From: Lacicoccus alkaliphilus DSM 16010
GTDB taxonomy: Bacteria; Bacillota; Bacilli; Staphylococcales; Salinicoccaceae
Assembly (NCBI RefSeq): GCF_900142805.1
Contig: NZ_FRCF01000002.1
Span: 1 to 64,000, forward strand
Reading direction: 5' to 3'
Length of the DNA stretch: 64,000 nt
Made by a program: the position numbers and the translations under genes. Below the pieces are notes generated by a model. That model did not search any database. It saw only the letters and a program-made list of their open reading frames with translations, and was not told the origin of the DNA. This document shows, one piece after another, positions 1 through 7,955 of this stretch (the first letter of the stretch is position 1; each line of letters opens with the position of its first letter).

Positions 1-154
1 CGGGATAAGTGCTGAAAGCATCTAAGCATGAAGCCCCCCTCAAGATGAGATTTCCCCATTAGATCCCTCAGAGACGATGAGGTGGATAGGTTCGGCGTGT
101 AAGTGTGGCGACACATGCAGCGGACGAATACTAATCGATCGATGACTTATTCAA
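1..154 (+). rRNA. rrl: 23S ribosomal RNA, 3' end (partial)
   Basis: This is the 3' terminal part of 23S rRNA, cut by the window start. The conserved tail with CGAATACTAATCGATCGA at about 122-139 is the usual end of firmicute 23S genes. The exact 3' end (about 154) is estimated by comparison with that tail. The spacer to 5S contains short inverted repeats that probably serve rRNA processing. Confidence 0.93.
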
Positions 155-235
155 AGATTTGTACCGTGTAGAGGGTTTTTTACACGATGTTGCTTGGCTT
201 CTATATGGTTTTGAATGTACATTGCATTCAAATTG

Positions 236-351
236 TCTGGTGGCAATGGCGGAGAGGCCACACCTGTTCCCATGCCGAACACAGCCGTTAAGCTCTCCAG
301 CGCCGATGGTAGTTGGACTGACGTCCCGTTAGAGTAGGACGCCGCCAGGCA
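236..351 (+). rRNA. rrf: 5S ribosomal RNA
   Basis: A 116-nt segment with typical 5S features: a 5' strand TCTGGTGGC that pairs with the 3' strand GCCGCCAGG, and the conserved CCGAACACAG and GATGGTAGT blocks. It lies about 80 nt after the 23S end and is followed directly by the tRNA cluster, the normal layout of a Bacillales rRNA-tRNA operon. Confidence 0.95.
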
Positions 352-388
352 ATTTCATTTTCATTAAATACTCAGTACTTATCATATC

Positions 389-464
389 GGAGAATTAGCT
401 CAGCTGGGAGAGCATCTGCCTTACAAGCAGAGGGTCGGCGGTTCGAACCCGTCATTCTCCACCA
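389..464 (+). tRNA. tRNA-Val (UAC)
   Basis: A complete cloverleaf can be drawn: acceptor GGAGAAT, anticodon loop CTTACAA with anticodon TAC, T-loop TTCGAAC, and encoded CCA. First tRNA of the cluster after 5S. Confidence 0.95.
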
Positions 465-469
465 TTTAT

Positions 470-545
<76 letters not shown>

Positions 546-556
546 TTTATTAGCAT

Positions 557-632
557 GAGCCATTAGCTCAGTTGGTAGAGCATCTGACTTTTAATCAGAG
601 GGTCAGAGGTTCGAATCCTCTATGGCTCACCA
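557..632 (+). tRNA. tRNA-Lys (UUU)
   Basis: Acceptor GAGCCAT pairs with ATGGCTC; anticodon loop CTTTTAA gives TTT; CCA encoded. Confidence 0.95.
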
Positions 633-635
633 TGC

Positions 636-721
636 GCGGGTGTGGTGGAACTGGCAGACACGCTAGATTTAGGATCTAGTGCCTTCAGGGCGTGGGGGTT
701 CGACTCCCTTCACCCGCACCA
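636..721 (+). tRNA. tRNA-Leu (UAG)
   Basis: Class II tRNA with a long variable arm; acceptor GCGGGTG pairs with CACCCGC; anticodon TAG in the loop between CTAGAT and ATCTAG; CCA encoded. Confidence 0.95.
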
Positions 722-735
722 TTAAAATTGTATAG

Positions 736-810
736 GCGGAAGTAGTTCAGTGGTAGAACATCACCTTGCCAAGGTGGGGGTCGCGGGTTCGAATCCCGTC
801 TTCCGCTCCA
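736..810 (+). tRNA. tRNA-Gly (GCC)
   Basis: Acceptor GCGGAAG pairs with CTTCCGC; anticodon loop TTGCCAA gives GCC; D-loop carries the normal GG pair (AGTGGTA); CCA encoded. It is the standard proteinogenic glycine tRNA and a useful contrast to the aberrant tRNA-Gly at 2264-2338, which has the same acceptor stem. Confidence 0.95.
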
Positions 811-839
811 TATAATATTCAATCATGTCTTTATACTTA

Positions 840-928
840 GCCGGGGTGGCGGAATTGGCAGACGCACAGGACTTAAAATCCTGCGGTAAGTGATTACCGT
901 ACCGGTTCGATTCCGGTCCTCGGCACCA
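840..928 (+). tRNA. tRNA-Leu (UAA)
   Basis: Class II tRNA; acceptor starts GCCGGGG and ends with CTCGGC then A and CCA; anticodon loop CTTAAAA gives TAA; variable arm GGTAAGTGATTACC. Confidence 0.94.
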
Positions 929-945
929 TATATATCTCAACTTAT

Positions 946-1019
<74 letters not shown>

Positions 1020-1028
1020 CTTAATTTA

Positions 1029-1102
1029 CGGGAAGTAGCTCAGCTTGGTAGAGCACTTGGTTTGGGACCAAGGGGTCGCAGGTTCGAATCCTGTCTTCCC
1101 GA
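1029..1102 (+). tRNA. tRNA-Pro (UGG)
   Basis: Acceptor CGGGAAG pairs with CTTCCCG; anticodon loop TTTGGGA gives TGG; CCA is not encoded. Confidence 0.95.
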
Positions 1103-1120
1103 CTTGATTCACATTATAAT

Positions 1121-1196
1121 GGGGGCTTAGCTCAGCTGGGAGAGCGCCTGCCTTGCACGCAGGAGGTCAGCGGTTCGATCCCGCTAGTCTCCACCA
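1121..1196 (+). tRNA. tRNA-Ala (UGC)
   Basis: Acceptor GGGGGCT pairs, with two G-U pairs, with AGTCTCC; anticodon loop CTTGCAC gives TGC; CCA encoded. Confidence 0.95.
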
Positions 1197-1220
1197 TTAT
1201 TAAATTATTGAGTTTACCTT

Positions 1221-1294
1221 GGCGGTGTAGCTCAGCTGGCTAGAGCGCACGGTTCATACCCGTGAGGTCGGGGGTTCGATCCCCTCCGCCGCCA
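1221..1294 (+). tRNA. tRNA-Met (CAU), probably elongator
   Basis: Acceptor GGCGGTG pairs with CGCCGCC; anticodon loop TTCATAC gives CAT; CCA not encoded. Of the three CAT tRNAs in the cluster this one lacks the initiator C1-A72 mismatch and the C4-C5 acceptor bases of the lysidine-modified isoleucine tRNA, so elongator Met is the best fit. Confidence 0.9.
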
Positions 1295-1298
1295 TTAA

Positions 1299-1375
1299 GG
1301 ACCTTTAGCTCAGTTGGTCAGAGCAAACGGCTCATAACCGTTGGGTCGCAGGTTCGAGTCCTGCAAGGTCCACCA
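1299..1375 (+). tRNA. tRNA-Ile2 (CAU, probable lysidine form)
   Basis: Acceptor GGACCTT pairs with AAGGTCC; anticodon loop CTCATAA gives CAT; CCA encoded. The acceptor with C4 and C5 resembles bacillar tRNA-Ile2, whose C34 is modified by TilS to read AUA. The assignment of Ile2 versus Met is made from these features and is an inference. Confidence 0.8.
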
Positions 1376-1397
1376 TATTTTCAATTGCATTTCATAC

Positions 1398-1490
1398 GGA
1401 GGAATACCCAAGTTCGGCTGAAGGGATCGGTCTTGAAAACCGACAGGGGCTTAACGGCCCGCGGGGGTTCGAATCCCTCTTCCTCCGCCA
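1398..1490 (+). tRNA. tRNA-Ser (UGA)
   Basis: Class II tRNA with long variable arm; acceptor GGAGGAA pairs with TTCCTCC; anticodon loop CTTGAAA gives TGA; discriminator G and encoded CCA. Confidence 0.95.
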
Positions 1491-1511
1491 TTTTTATTCT
1501 AATATCATTAT

Positions 1512-1583
<72 letters not shown>

Positions 1584-1594
1584 TACTTTTTAGT

Positions 1595-1670
1595 GGTCCC
1601 GTGGTGTAGCGGTTAACATGCCTGCCTGTCACGCAGGAGATCGCGGGTTCAATTCCCGTCGGGACCGCCA
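1595..1670 (+). tRNA. tRNA-Asp (GUC)
   Basis: Acceptor GGTCCCG pairs with CGGGACC; anticodon loop CTGTCAC gives GTC; CCA encoded. Confidence 0.95.
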
Positions 1671-1689
1671 TTTTTTAATTACATAAGCA

Positions 1690-1762
1690 GGTCCAGTAGC
1701 TCAGTCGGTAGAGCAAAGGATTGAAAATCCTTGTGTCGGCGGTTCGATTCCGTCCTGGACCA
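1690..1762 (+). tRNA. tRNA-Phe (GAA)
   Basis: Acceptor GGTCCAG pairs with CTGGACC; anticodon loop TTGAAAA gives GAA; CCA not fully encoded. Confidence 0.95.
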
Positions 1763-1773
1763 CCTTTCAATAG

Positions 1774-1849
<76 letters not shown>

Positions 1850-1853
1850 TTAT

Positions 1854-1934
1854 GGAGGGGTAGCGAAGTGGCTAAACGCGGCGGACTGTAAATCCGCTCC
1901 TTCGGGTTCGGCAGTTCGAATCTGCCCCCCTCCA
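1854..1934 (+). tRNA. tRNA-Tyr (GUA)
   Basis: Class II tRNA; acceptor GGAGGGG pairs with CCCCTCC; anticodon loop CTGTAAA gives GTA; CCA not encoded. Confidence 0.95.
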
Positions 1935-1938
1935 TTTT

Positions 1939-2012
1939 AGGGGTATAGTTCAATGGTAGAATAGAGGTCTCCAAAACCTTTGATGTGGGTTCGATTCCTA
2001 CTACCCCTGCCA
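1939..2012 (+). tRNA. tRNA-Trp (CCA)
   Basis: Acceptor AGGGGTA pairs with TACCCCT; anticodon loop CTCCAAA gives CCA; discriminator G and encoded CCA. Confidence 0.95.
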
Positions 2013-2013
2013 T

Positions 2014-2090
2014 GGCGATCGTGGCGAAGTGGTTAACGCACCGGATTGTGGCTCCGGCATTCGTGGGTTCGATTCCCATCGGTCGCCCCA
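2014..2090 (+). tRNA. tRNA-His (GUG)
   Basis: Carries the extra 5' G (G-1) opposite C73 typical of tRNA-His; acceptor GCGATCG pairs with CGGTCGC; anticodon loop TTGTGGC gives GTG; CCA encoded. Confidence 0.95.
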
Positions 2091-2095
2091 TTTAT

Positions 2096-2167
2096 TGGGC
2101 TGTAGCCAAGCGGTAAGGCAACGGGTTTTGGTCTCGTCATGCAAAGGTTCGAATCCTTTCAGCCCAG
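2096..2167 (+). tRNA. tRNA-Gln (UUG)
   Basis: Acceptor TGGGCTG pairs with CAGCCCA; anticodon loop TTTTGGT gives TTG; CCA not encoded. Confidence 0.95.
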
Positions 2168-2173
2168 TTTTTT

Positions 2174-2244
<71 letters not shown>

Positions 2245-2263
2245 TAGGAATTCCTTATATTAA

Positions 2264-2338
2264 GCGGAAGTAGTTCAGTGCTTAGAACATGCTTCTTCCT
2301 GAAGCAAGACATAGGTTCAAATCCTATCTTCCGCTCCA
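2264..2338 (+). tRNA. aberrant tRNA-Gly (UCC), probably for cell-wall glycine bridges
   Basis: A 75-nt cloverleaf folds with acceptor GCGGAAG/CTTCCGC (the same as the normal tRNA-Gly at 736), D-stem GTTC/GAAC, anticodon stem TGCTT/AAGCA and encoded CCA. The anticodon loop CTTCCTG gives TCC but has T at position 37, where a purine is usual. The D-loop AGTGCTTA lacks the conserved GG. The outer T-stem pairs are A-T, T-A, A-T. These deviations match the non-proteinogenic tRNA-Gly(UCC) species that staphylococci use to donate glycine to the peptidoglycan interpeptide bridge through FemX/A/B, and which bind EF-Tu poorly. That role is inferred from resemblance; a decayed gene is the alternative, but intact pairing in every stem argues against decay. 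Confidence 0.85.
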
Positions 2339-2384
2339 TTTTATTATATTTTGTTTCATTAATTAAATTGATTGTTATAAACCG

Positions 2385-2412
2385 GCCGGTTGCTTTTGCA
2401 GCCGGCTTTTTT
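2385..2412 (+). terminator. terminator of the rRNA-tRNA operon
   Basis: Nine-base-pair hairpin (GCCGGTTGC with GCAGCCGGC, one mismatch, TTTT loop) followed by six T; it sits 45 bases after the last tRNA. Confidence 0.85.
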
Positions 2413-2433
2413 GTGTTGAAATTCATTTTGTAC

Positions 2434-2467
2434 GAAAAAAGACCCTTGAAGATGACTTCTTCAAGGG
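2434..2467 (-). terminator. terminator of tRNA-Leu(CAA)
   Basis: On the minus strand CCCTTGAAG and CTTCAAGGG form a hairpin followed by a T-rich run (TCTTTTTT), directly after the tRNA. Confidence 0.85.
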
Positions 2468-2473
2468 TAGTAG

Positions 2474-2558
2474 TACCACCAGCCGGGGTCGAACCGGCAC
2501 GGCCTTAACGGCCATCGGATTTTGAGTCCGACGCGTCTGCCAATTCCGCCATGGTGGC
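2474..2558 (-). tRNA. tRNA-Leu (CAA)
   Basis: Minus-strand class II tRNA: acceptor GCCACCA pairs with TGGTGGT (G-U at the end), anticodon loop CTCAAAA gives CAA, variable arm GGCCGTTAAGGCC. CCA is not encoded. It has its own promoter and terminator and is transcribed towards the end of the rRNA operon. Confidence 0.93.
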
Positions 2559-2585
2559 ATCTCAATATTTTTAAGCAACAATAGA

Positions 2586-2615
2586 ATTATACCCCATCAT
2601 TGAGGAAGAAGTCAA
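2586..2615 (-). promoter_or_regulatory. promoter of tRNA-Leu(CAA)
   Basis: Minus-strand TTGACT, an 18-base spacer and a perfect TATAAT, placed about 30 bases before the tRNA 5' end. Confidence 0.8.
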
Positions 2616-2706
2616 TAGGTTTCTAGGGGTATTTAAAATTTTACTTAGAGGATTTGTTATTAAAAATTCGATCAAAATAATGTGTTCCGCTGCGATTTAT
2701 GTTATA

Positions 2707-2745
2707 TTGTAAACAATTGTTTGTTATATAAACAAGTGTTTACAA
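2707..2745 (+). promoter_or_regulatory. long inverted repeat, likely operator of psuKG
   Basis: Arms of 16 bases (TTGTAAACAATTGTTT and AAACAAGTGTTTACAA, one mismatch) are separated by seven bases. The repeat ends just before the ribosome binding site AAAGGAGGTG of psuK. Its position between promoter region and start codon is typical of an operator. The winged-helix domain of PsuK itself, or another regulator, could bind; the sequence does not tell which. Confidence 0.65.
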
Positions 2746-2759
2746 AAGGAGGTGCAACG

Positions 2760-3854
2760 ATGAATAAGAACGAACAGATCGTGCTTTCAAATATAAAAGA
2801 AAATCCGTTCATTTCACAGCAGGAGCTTTCAGAAAAAGTGGGGTTGTCGCGCTCAGCAGTCGCAAACATCATTTCCGGACTGATCAGGAAAGAATATGTC
2901 CAGGGCAAGGCTTATGTGCTCAATGACGAGTATCCAATCGTCTGTATCGGGGCTGCGAACATCGACCGCAAGTTTTATGTCACGGACCGGCTGATCCACG
3001 GTACATCCAATCCGATCGAATCGACGAAGTCCGTCGGCGGGGTGGCGAGGAACATAGCCGAGAATCTGGGACGCCTCTCCCAGGATGTCACACTGCTCAC
3101 GGCATGCGGTGTGGACAGTGAATGGGAGGCCATCAAATCACTGAGTTCACCTTTCATCAACCTGGACTACGTGCATCAGATCAGCAATAAAAGTACAGGT
3201 TCATACACCGCCTTGATCAGCGGTACTGGCGATATGGAATACGGTTTTGCTGATATGGCGGTTTATGACGATCTGACTCCTGAAGTGCTGATCCAGAACA
3301 CATATATATTAAAGCATGCGAAGTGCATCATCGCGGACCTGAACATTCCCAGGGCCTCGCTCGAATTTTTATGTGCTTACGCAGAAAAGCAGGACATAAA
3401 AGTCGTTTTGATCCCGGTGTCCGGCCCTAAAATGAAGCATCTGCCGCACAATCTTCATGCAGTCGACTGGATGATCGTCAACCGTGATGAAACTGAAGCG
3501 TATTTCGATTTGTCCATCCAGAATGAGGACGATTTGCTGGAAGGCTCCCGCAGATGGAATGATGCCGGCGTCGAACATGTCATCGTCACAAACGGATCCA
3601 AATCACTGGCTTACAGTTCGAGCGGTGGGTCCGCCCTGTATGAGATAGATGAATCTTCAGATGTTGTTGATGTCACCGGAGCGGGTGATGCGTTCTCTGC
3701 AGCGGTGATATACGGCTGGTTGAAGGGTATGGGTATTGAAGACACCATCAGACTCGGGATGATCAACAGCAGAAAAACGATAGAAACAAGTTATACAGTC
3801 AGGCAGGACCTGGATGAACATCAATTAATCAAAAATTTGGAGGAAGTCAAATGA
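2760..3854 (+). CDS. psuK: pseudouridine kinase with N-terminal HTH domain
   Basis: Predicted PfkB-family kinase of 364 residues that phosphorylates pseudouridine to pseudouridine 5'-phosphate, the first step of its breakdown. Residues 1-60 form a winged helix-turn-helix ([20 protein letters not shown]); the rest is a ribokinase-like fold with the N-terminal glycine motif ([13 protein letters not shown]) and the C-terminal catalytic motif [12 protein letters not shown]. An upstream in-frame ATG at 2682 exists, but the ATG at 2760 follows the strong ribosome binding site AAAGGAGGTG and starts the HTH domain, so it is chosen. The stop overlaps the psuG start by four bases (ATGA), which indicates translational coupling. 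The HTH fused to a sugar kinase is common in this subfamily and suggests autoregulation through the inverted repeat upstream. Function is from family recognition plus the psuG neighbour. Confidence 0.88.
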   Translation: MNKNEQIVLSNIKENPFISQQELSEKVGLSRSAVANIISGLIRKEYVQGKAYVLNDEYPIVCIGAANIDRKFYVTDRLIHGTSNPIESTKSVGGVARNIAENLGRLSQDVTLLTACGVDSEWEAIKSLSSPFINLDYVHQISNKSTGSYTALISGTGDMEYGFADMAVYDDLTPEVLIQNTYILKHAKCIIADLNIPRASLEFLCAYAEKQDIKVVLIPVSGPKMKHLPHNLHAVDWMIVNRDETEAYFDLSIQNEDDLLEGSRRWNDAGVEHVIVTNGSKSLAYSSSGGSALYEIDESSDVVDVTGAGDAFSAAVIYGWLKGMGIEDTIRLGMINSRKTIETSYTVRQDLDEHQLIKNLEEVK

Positions 3855-4759
3855 AACAATATTTAAGCATAACTGAAGAAGTGCAGAAAGCACTTGACGA
3901 AAATAAACCTGTAGTCGCATTGGAATCCACCATCATCTCCCACGGCATGCCCTATCCGCAGAATGTGGAAATGGCAAAAGAAGTGGAACAGATTGTGCGG
4001 GATAATGGCGCAGTCCCGGCAACAATTGCCATCATCGAAGGCAAAATCAAGATCGGCCTGAACGACGAAGAACTCGAGGTCCTTGCGAAGACGGAAGGTG
4101 TCGCGAAAGTTTCCAGGCGCGATATGGCACAGGTGGTCGCCACTAAGCAGTTGGGGGCGACGACGGTGGCCTCGACCATGATTTGTGCAGAGATGGCCGG
4201 CATACGTTTCTTCGTCACAGGCGGCATCGGCGGGGTGCACCGGGGCGTTGGGGAAACGATGGATATATCCGCAGACCTTGATGAACTGGCTCAGACGAAT
4301 GTTGTGGTCATCTGTGCAGGGGCCAAATCGATCCTCGATCTGGATAAGACGATGGAGTACCTTGAAACCAAAGGGGTGCCGGTGATCGGTTACAGAACTG
4401 ATGAACTGCCTGCTTTCTTCACACGCGAGAGCGGCATCAAGCTGAATGCTACGAGTGAGACGGTGGAAGAGATAGCGGAGATCGCAAGAGTCAAATATGA
4501 CTTGAACCTGGATGGCGGCATCGTCGTGGCGAACCCGATTCCGGAAAAAGACGCGATGGACCGGGAGTATATCGACGGAGTCATCAGTGAAGCTGTGCGG
4601 GAAGCACAGGTAAAAGGCATACATGGAAAAGACTCGACACCGTTCCTGCTCGGGAAAGTCGTGGAATCGACCGAAGGGAAGAGCCTCGAGACGAATATCA
4701 GCCTTGTTAAGAACAATGCGGAAGTCGGCACACGAATCGCCGTCAGTTACCACAAATAA
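3851..4759 (+). CDS. psuG: pseudouridine-5'-phosphate glycosidase
   Basis: PsuG of 302 residues, the usual length, cleaves the C-C glycosidic bond of pseudouridine 5'-phosphate to give uracil and ribose 5-phosphate. Family hallmarks are visible: [17 protein letters not shown] near the N-terminus, [11 protein letters not shown] in the middle, and the lysine segment CAGAKSILD. It forms an operon with psuK (four-base overlap), which supplies its substrate. The pair lets the cell reuse pseudouridine released by RNA turnover. Confidence 0.95.
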   Translation: MKQYLSITEEVQKALDENKPVVALESTIISHGMPYPQNVEMAKEVEQIVRDNGAVPATIAIIEGKIKIGLNDEELEVLAKTEGVAKVSRRDMAQVVATKQLGATTVASTMICAEMAGIRFFVTGGIGGVHRGVGETMDISADLDELAQTNVVVICAGAKSILDLDKTMEYLETKGVPVIGYRTDELPAFFTRESGIKLNATSETVEEIAEIARVKYDLNLDGGIVVANPIPEKDAMDREYIDGVISEAVREAQVKGIHGKDSTPFLLGKVVESTEGKSLETNISLVKNNAEVGTRIAVSYHK

Positions 4760-4771
4760 ATTCATTAAACA

Positions 4772-4801
4772 TGTAACAATTGTGTGACAAGATGTTATAA
4801 T
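4772..4801 (+). promoter_or_regulatory. candidate promoter of the UspA-like gene
   Basis: A perfect TATAAT at 4796-4801 is preceded, 18 bases upstream, by a weak -35 (TGTAAC). It lies 38 bases before the start codon, after the psuG stop. Confidence 0.45.
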
Positions 4802-4839
4802 CAACCATATATCATATCTGTGATTAGAGGAGATTGGTT

Positions 4840-5454
4840 ATGGGTAAAAACGTTACAATTGTTATCGAATACGGTATTCAAGGTGAGAGCATGATCAAAC
4901 ATGCCCTTGAGCTGGTGCATGAGGATGATAACCTTAATATCCTTCTCGTTGACATTAGTTCCGAAGATTTGAAGTATAACAAGGAAGTCGACTTCCAACT
5001 GATCAAAAACCGTGCCGAAGAATTGGATTGTAATCTAGAGATCATTGAATCTGCACCCAAGCATGCATTTGAAAAAGCAGTTCAATATGCCCAGAAGAAG
5101 AAGACGGACCATCTGATCATCGGTGAAGACAGGGAACAGCTGATGGATCTGATTTTACAGGGTTCGTTGTCCAGCTATATAATGACCAGGATGCCTGAGA
5201 CCTATTTATCTTTCATACCATTCAACCTTGCGGTTGACAATGACTTCTTTGAATATGCGTCAGGCAAGAGGGTGTTCCTTAAAAAAGTGGACGGCACCTG
5301 CAGGATCGTCGACAATATCAATAATGACTACGATTATGAAGCCGTATATTACAAATCGAATTACACTGATTTCGAAACGGGCATCATATACATTTATGTC
5401 GGCGATAAATTGATGGAACGTAAAATTACAGAAGGCGAAGTAGAAGATTTCTGA
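4840..5454 (+). CDS. UspA-like protein of unknown function
   Basis: A 204-residue soluble protein. Its first ~130 residues look like a universal-stress-protein or nucleotide-binding HUP fold: a starting beta strand (KNVTIVIEYG), a helix, a second strand (LNILLVDIS), and later TDHLIIGED in the place where UspA proteins have their last core strand. The C-terminal ~70 residues are rich in acidic and aromatic residues and match no family I recognise. The ATG at 4840 is chosen because AGAGGAGAT precedes it; an upstream in-frame TTG at 4834 overlaps that site. It has its own promoter candidate and is followed by a terminator, so it is probably monocistronic. Confidence 0.75.
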   Translation: MGKNVTIVIEYGIQGESMIKHALELVHEDDNLNILLVDISSEDLKYNKEVDFQLIKNRAEELDCNLEIIESAPKHAFEKAVQYAQKKKTDHLIIGEDREQLMDLILQGSLSSYIMTRMPETYLSFIPFNLAVDNDFFEYASGKRVFLKKVDGTCRIVDNINNDYDYEAVYYKSNYTDFETGIIYIYVGDKLMERKITEGEVEDF

Positions 5455-5460
5455 TCAAAA

Positions 5461-5501
5461 TACCCTAAACCTTTCAAACTGATGAGGTTTAGGGTATTTT
5501 T
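5461..5501 (+). terminator. terminator of the UspA-like gene
   Basis: Eleven-base-pair hairpin (TACCCTAAACC with GGTTTAGGGTA) followed by five T. Confidence 0.9.
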
Positions 5502-5531
5502 GTATTATACAAGGTGAGAAGGGATGAGCGC

Positions 5532-7226
5532 ATGACAAACTTTATAAAGTATTTGAACATCAAACTGAAAGACGGCCATTTATATTATATCAGCGACGAG
5601 ACCGGGAAGCGTGAGCTTCATAAATACAATCTTGCAGATTCTTCATCGGCACAGGTGACGAACGAAGTGCAGAATGTTAAAAATTACTGGTTCGTCAATG
5701 ACCATCTGATGATTTCAACCGACTATAACGGCAATGAGCGCGAACAGCTGAAACTTGCGGAAGAGGAATTGGAACTCACATATGCACCGGATTATTATCA
5801 TCATTACGGCACATATATGGACGGGCATCTTTTTTATTTCAGGAATCATCAGGAAAAAAGTGAATTTGAATTGTGCAGGTCTGATTTGAAGGGTGAGAGC
5901 GGGATCATCAGATCTTTTCAAAACCCCACTAAAATCATTTCAAAATTTCAGGACAACCAGCTGCTGCTCAGCCAGGATGTGACGAACATCGATTCACAGC
6001 TCTACTTATATGATATTGTGGCTGATGAAATGGAGAAACTGCCCTTCCCGGAAGGGCGATTCAAAAACTATCATTCCATGGGGGAAGATGCAGCCATCTT
6101 CGTCAGTGATTTCAACAACGGTTACATGAACCTTTACTCATTGGATAAAAACACGTGGGCATATGAACGGCTGACCGATTTCAACTGGAATGTGGAGCAT
6201 CTCATACTGGACGGGGGCACAGCTTATCTGACGCTGAATGTGAATGGATATTCCACCCTTTATGAATATGAGATTGAAAACGGAAGGCTGACACCGCTCG
6301 AGATCCTGACGGACGGTGTCATCCATTCAATGAAAAAAGAGCAGGGCGGACTGTATATCCTTTACTCCTCAATGTCAGAACCCCATTCTTTTTACAAGTA
6401 TGATATCGGATCGGGCACGCTTGAAAAGATGTTCGGCAACAGCCCGGCCGATACGCCTGTCGAGACGGCGGCGGACACCTATGTATCATTCGATGCACTC
6501 GATGTGCCCTACTATCTGTATAAGCAGCCGGGTGAAAATGTCCGGACCGTCATCCACATACATGGCGGACCGGAGTCACAGGCGCGGCCTGAGTTCAACG
6601 AATTGTATTACAAACTCTATGAGGCGGGTTATCAGATTGCGGTGCCCAATATCAGGGGGAGTACAGGCTACCACAAATTCTATATCGGGCTGGATGATCA
6701 GCTGAAGCGTCTGGATGCGCTCGAAGATATCGTTCATTTGAGGACGCATCTTATAGAACGGGAAAGTGCAGACCCCGATAATGTATTCATCATGGGCAGA
6801 AGTTACGGTGGGTTCATGACGCTGATGGCCATGACCCAATATCCGGATTTATGGAAAGGTGCAGTGGACATCGTCGGCATCTCCCATTTGCGGACGCTGC
6901 TTCAGAACACCTCCAAATGGCGCAGGCATCTGCGATCCCATGAATACGGATTCATCGGGACGCATGATGATTTCTTTGAAGCGACGGCACCGCTCGAAAA
7001 CATCCAAAGGGAGATGCCGCCGCTCAGAATCTTCCATTCCAAATATGATGTGCGAGTGCCTTTCAGCGAGTCGGATCAAATGTATGGCAGAATGAAGCGT
7101 AAGGGCAGGGATGTAGATTTTGTCGCTTATGAAAATGAAGGCCATCAGTATATGCACACTGAAAACATCGATGATATGAATGGTGAAATCGTAAACTTCT
7201 TCAATGGTCTGAGCCGGGAAAAATAA
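5532..7226 (+). CDS. S9-family prolyl oligopeptidase-like serine peptidase
   Basis: A 564-residue cytoplasmic alpha/beta-hydrolase peptidase. The first ~310 residues are a repeated TolB/beta-propeller-like region (repeating segments such as ISTDYNGNEREQL, VSDFNNGYMNLYSLD). The C-terminal ~250 residues form the catalytic domain: oxyanion segment HIHGGPES, nucleophile elbow GRSYGGFM with the catalytic serine, then the acid in SKYDVRVP and the histidine in NEGHQY. It probably cleaves short peptides or acylated peptides. No signal peptide is seen. An upstream GTG at 5514 is in frame, but the ATG at 5532 has AAGG at suitable distance and starts a sensible N-terminus. The exact substrate is unknown. 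Confidence 0.88.
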   Translation: MTNFIKYLNIKLKDGHLYYISDETGKRELHKYNLADSSSAQVTNEVQNVKNYWFVNDHLMISTDYNGNEREQLKLAEEELELTYAPDYYHHYGTYMDGHLFYFRNHQEKSEFELCRSDLKGESGIIRSFQNPTKIISKFQDNQLLLSQDVTNIDSQLYLYDIVADEMEKLPFPEGRFKNYHSMGEDAAIFVSDFNNGYMNLYSLDKNTWAYERLTDFNWNVEHLILDGGTAYLTLNVNGYSTLYEYEIENGRLTPLEILTDGVIHSMKKEQGGLYILYSSMSEPHSFYKYDIGSGTLEKMFGNSPADTPVETAADTYVSFDALDVPYYLYKQPGENVRTVIHIHGGPESQARPEFNELYYKLYEAGYQIAVPNIRGSTGYHKFYIGLDDQLKRLDALEDIVHLRTHLIERESADPDNVFIMGRSYGGFMTLMAMTQYPDLWKGAVDIVGISHLRTLLQNTSKWRRHLRSHEYGFIGTHDDFFEATAPLENIQREMPPLRIFHSKYDVRVPFSESDQMYGRMKRKGRDVDFVAYENEGHQYMHTENIDDMNGEIVNFFNGLSREK

Positions 7227-7263
7227 AAATTATCTAGAATTTGAGATTTATTAAGTTTGTTAC

Positions 7264-7292
7264 TTGCTTTTTGTAACCAAGTGCTTTATTAT
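7264..7292 (+). promoter_or_regulatory. promoter of the yceI-like gene
   Basis: TTGCTT and TATTAT are separated by 17 bases, about 45 bases upstream of the start codon. Confidence 0.55.
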
Positions 7293-7338
7293 AAATATAT
7301 GTTAAAAAATAATAAAGATATCACGGAGGTTTTTAATA

Positions 7339-7869
7339 ATGACTAAGTTTGTAGCAGATAATTTCCACTCAGAAGTCGAATTTTCAGTTAAACACATGAT
7401 GGTGACTAAAGTTAAAGGCACTTTCGAGGAGTACTCCATTGAAATTGAAGCAGATTCAATCGAAGATTTCGAAAATGCGAGCCTTAAAGCGACGGCGAAA
7501 CCGGCAACGATCAACACAGGCGTCGGCGACCGTGACGGACACCTGCAGTCGGAAGATTTCTTCGATGCTGAAAATTATCCTGAGATCACTTTCACTTCAA
7601 ACAATATCGAAAAATCCGGTGATTCCTTCAAAGTGACCGGTGACCTGACGATCAGGGACATCACGAAAGAAGAAACAATCGTCATGGAGTATAACGGCCA
7701 GGGGACGGACCCGATGAGCGGTGACACTGTATATGGCTTTGAAGGTGATTTCGCAATCAACCGTGAAGATTACGGCCTGACATGGAACCAATCACTTGAA
7801 ACAGGCGGTGTCCTTGTAAGCAGGGACGTCAAAGTGAACCTTGAACTGCAGTTCAGGGAAGAAAAATAA
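7339..7869 (+). CDS. YceI-family lipid-binding-like protein
   Basis: A 176-residue protein of the YceI family, a lipocalin-like beta-barrel that binds isoprenoid or other amphiphilic molecules. Family features: the start KFVADNFHSEVEFSVKHMMV, the middle GDRDGHLQSEDFFDAENYPEITF, and the late ITKEETIVMEYNGQG. It lacks a signal peptide, as is common for Gram-positive members, so it is probably cytoplasmic. The start has the ribosome binding site ACGGAGG. A promoter and a terminator flank it, making it a single-gene unit. The ligand is unknown. Confidence 0.9.
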   Translation: MTKFVADNFHSEVEFSVKHMMVTKVKGTFEEYSIEIEADSIEDFENASLKATAKPATINTGVGDRDGHLQSEDFFDAENYPEITFTSNNIEKSGDSFKVTGDLTIRDITKEETIVMEYNGQGTDPMSGDTVYGFEGDFAINREDYGLTWNQSLETGGVLVSRDVKVNLELQFREEK

Positions 7870-7883
7870 GCAGGCATTTACTT

Positions 7884-7910
7884 TACCACACCCCCGGGGT
7901 GTGGTATTTT
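7884..7910 (+). terminator. terminator of the yceI-like gene
   Basis: Hairpin TACCACACCC/GGGTGTGGTA with short loop, followed by TTTTC. Confidence 0.85.
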
Positions 7911-7955
7911 CATTTTTAAGAAGCTTTTAAAAATACGGATTGCCGGAGGTTGAAT

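Noticed and set aside
2264..2338. Degenerate tRNA pseudogene
   Set aside because: All four stems pair perfectly and CCA is encoded; only the positions that weaken elongation are changed, which points to a specialised tRNA.
3863..4804. 313-residue frame antisense to psuG
   Set aside because: Shadow of a well-defined gene; the translation is His/Phe-rich without domains, as expected for the complement of a GC-biased reading frame.
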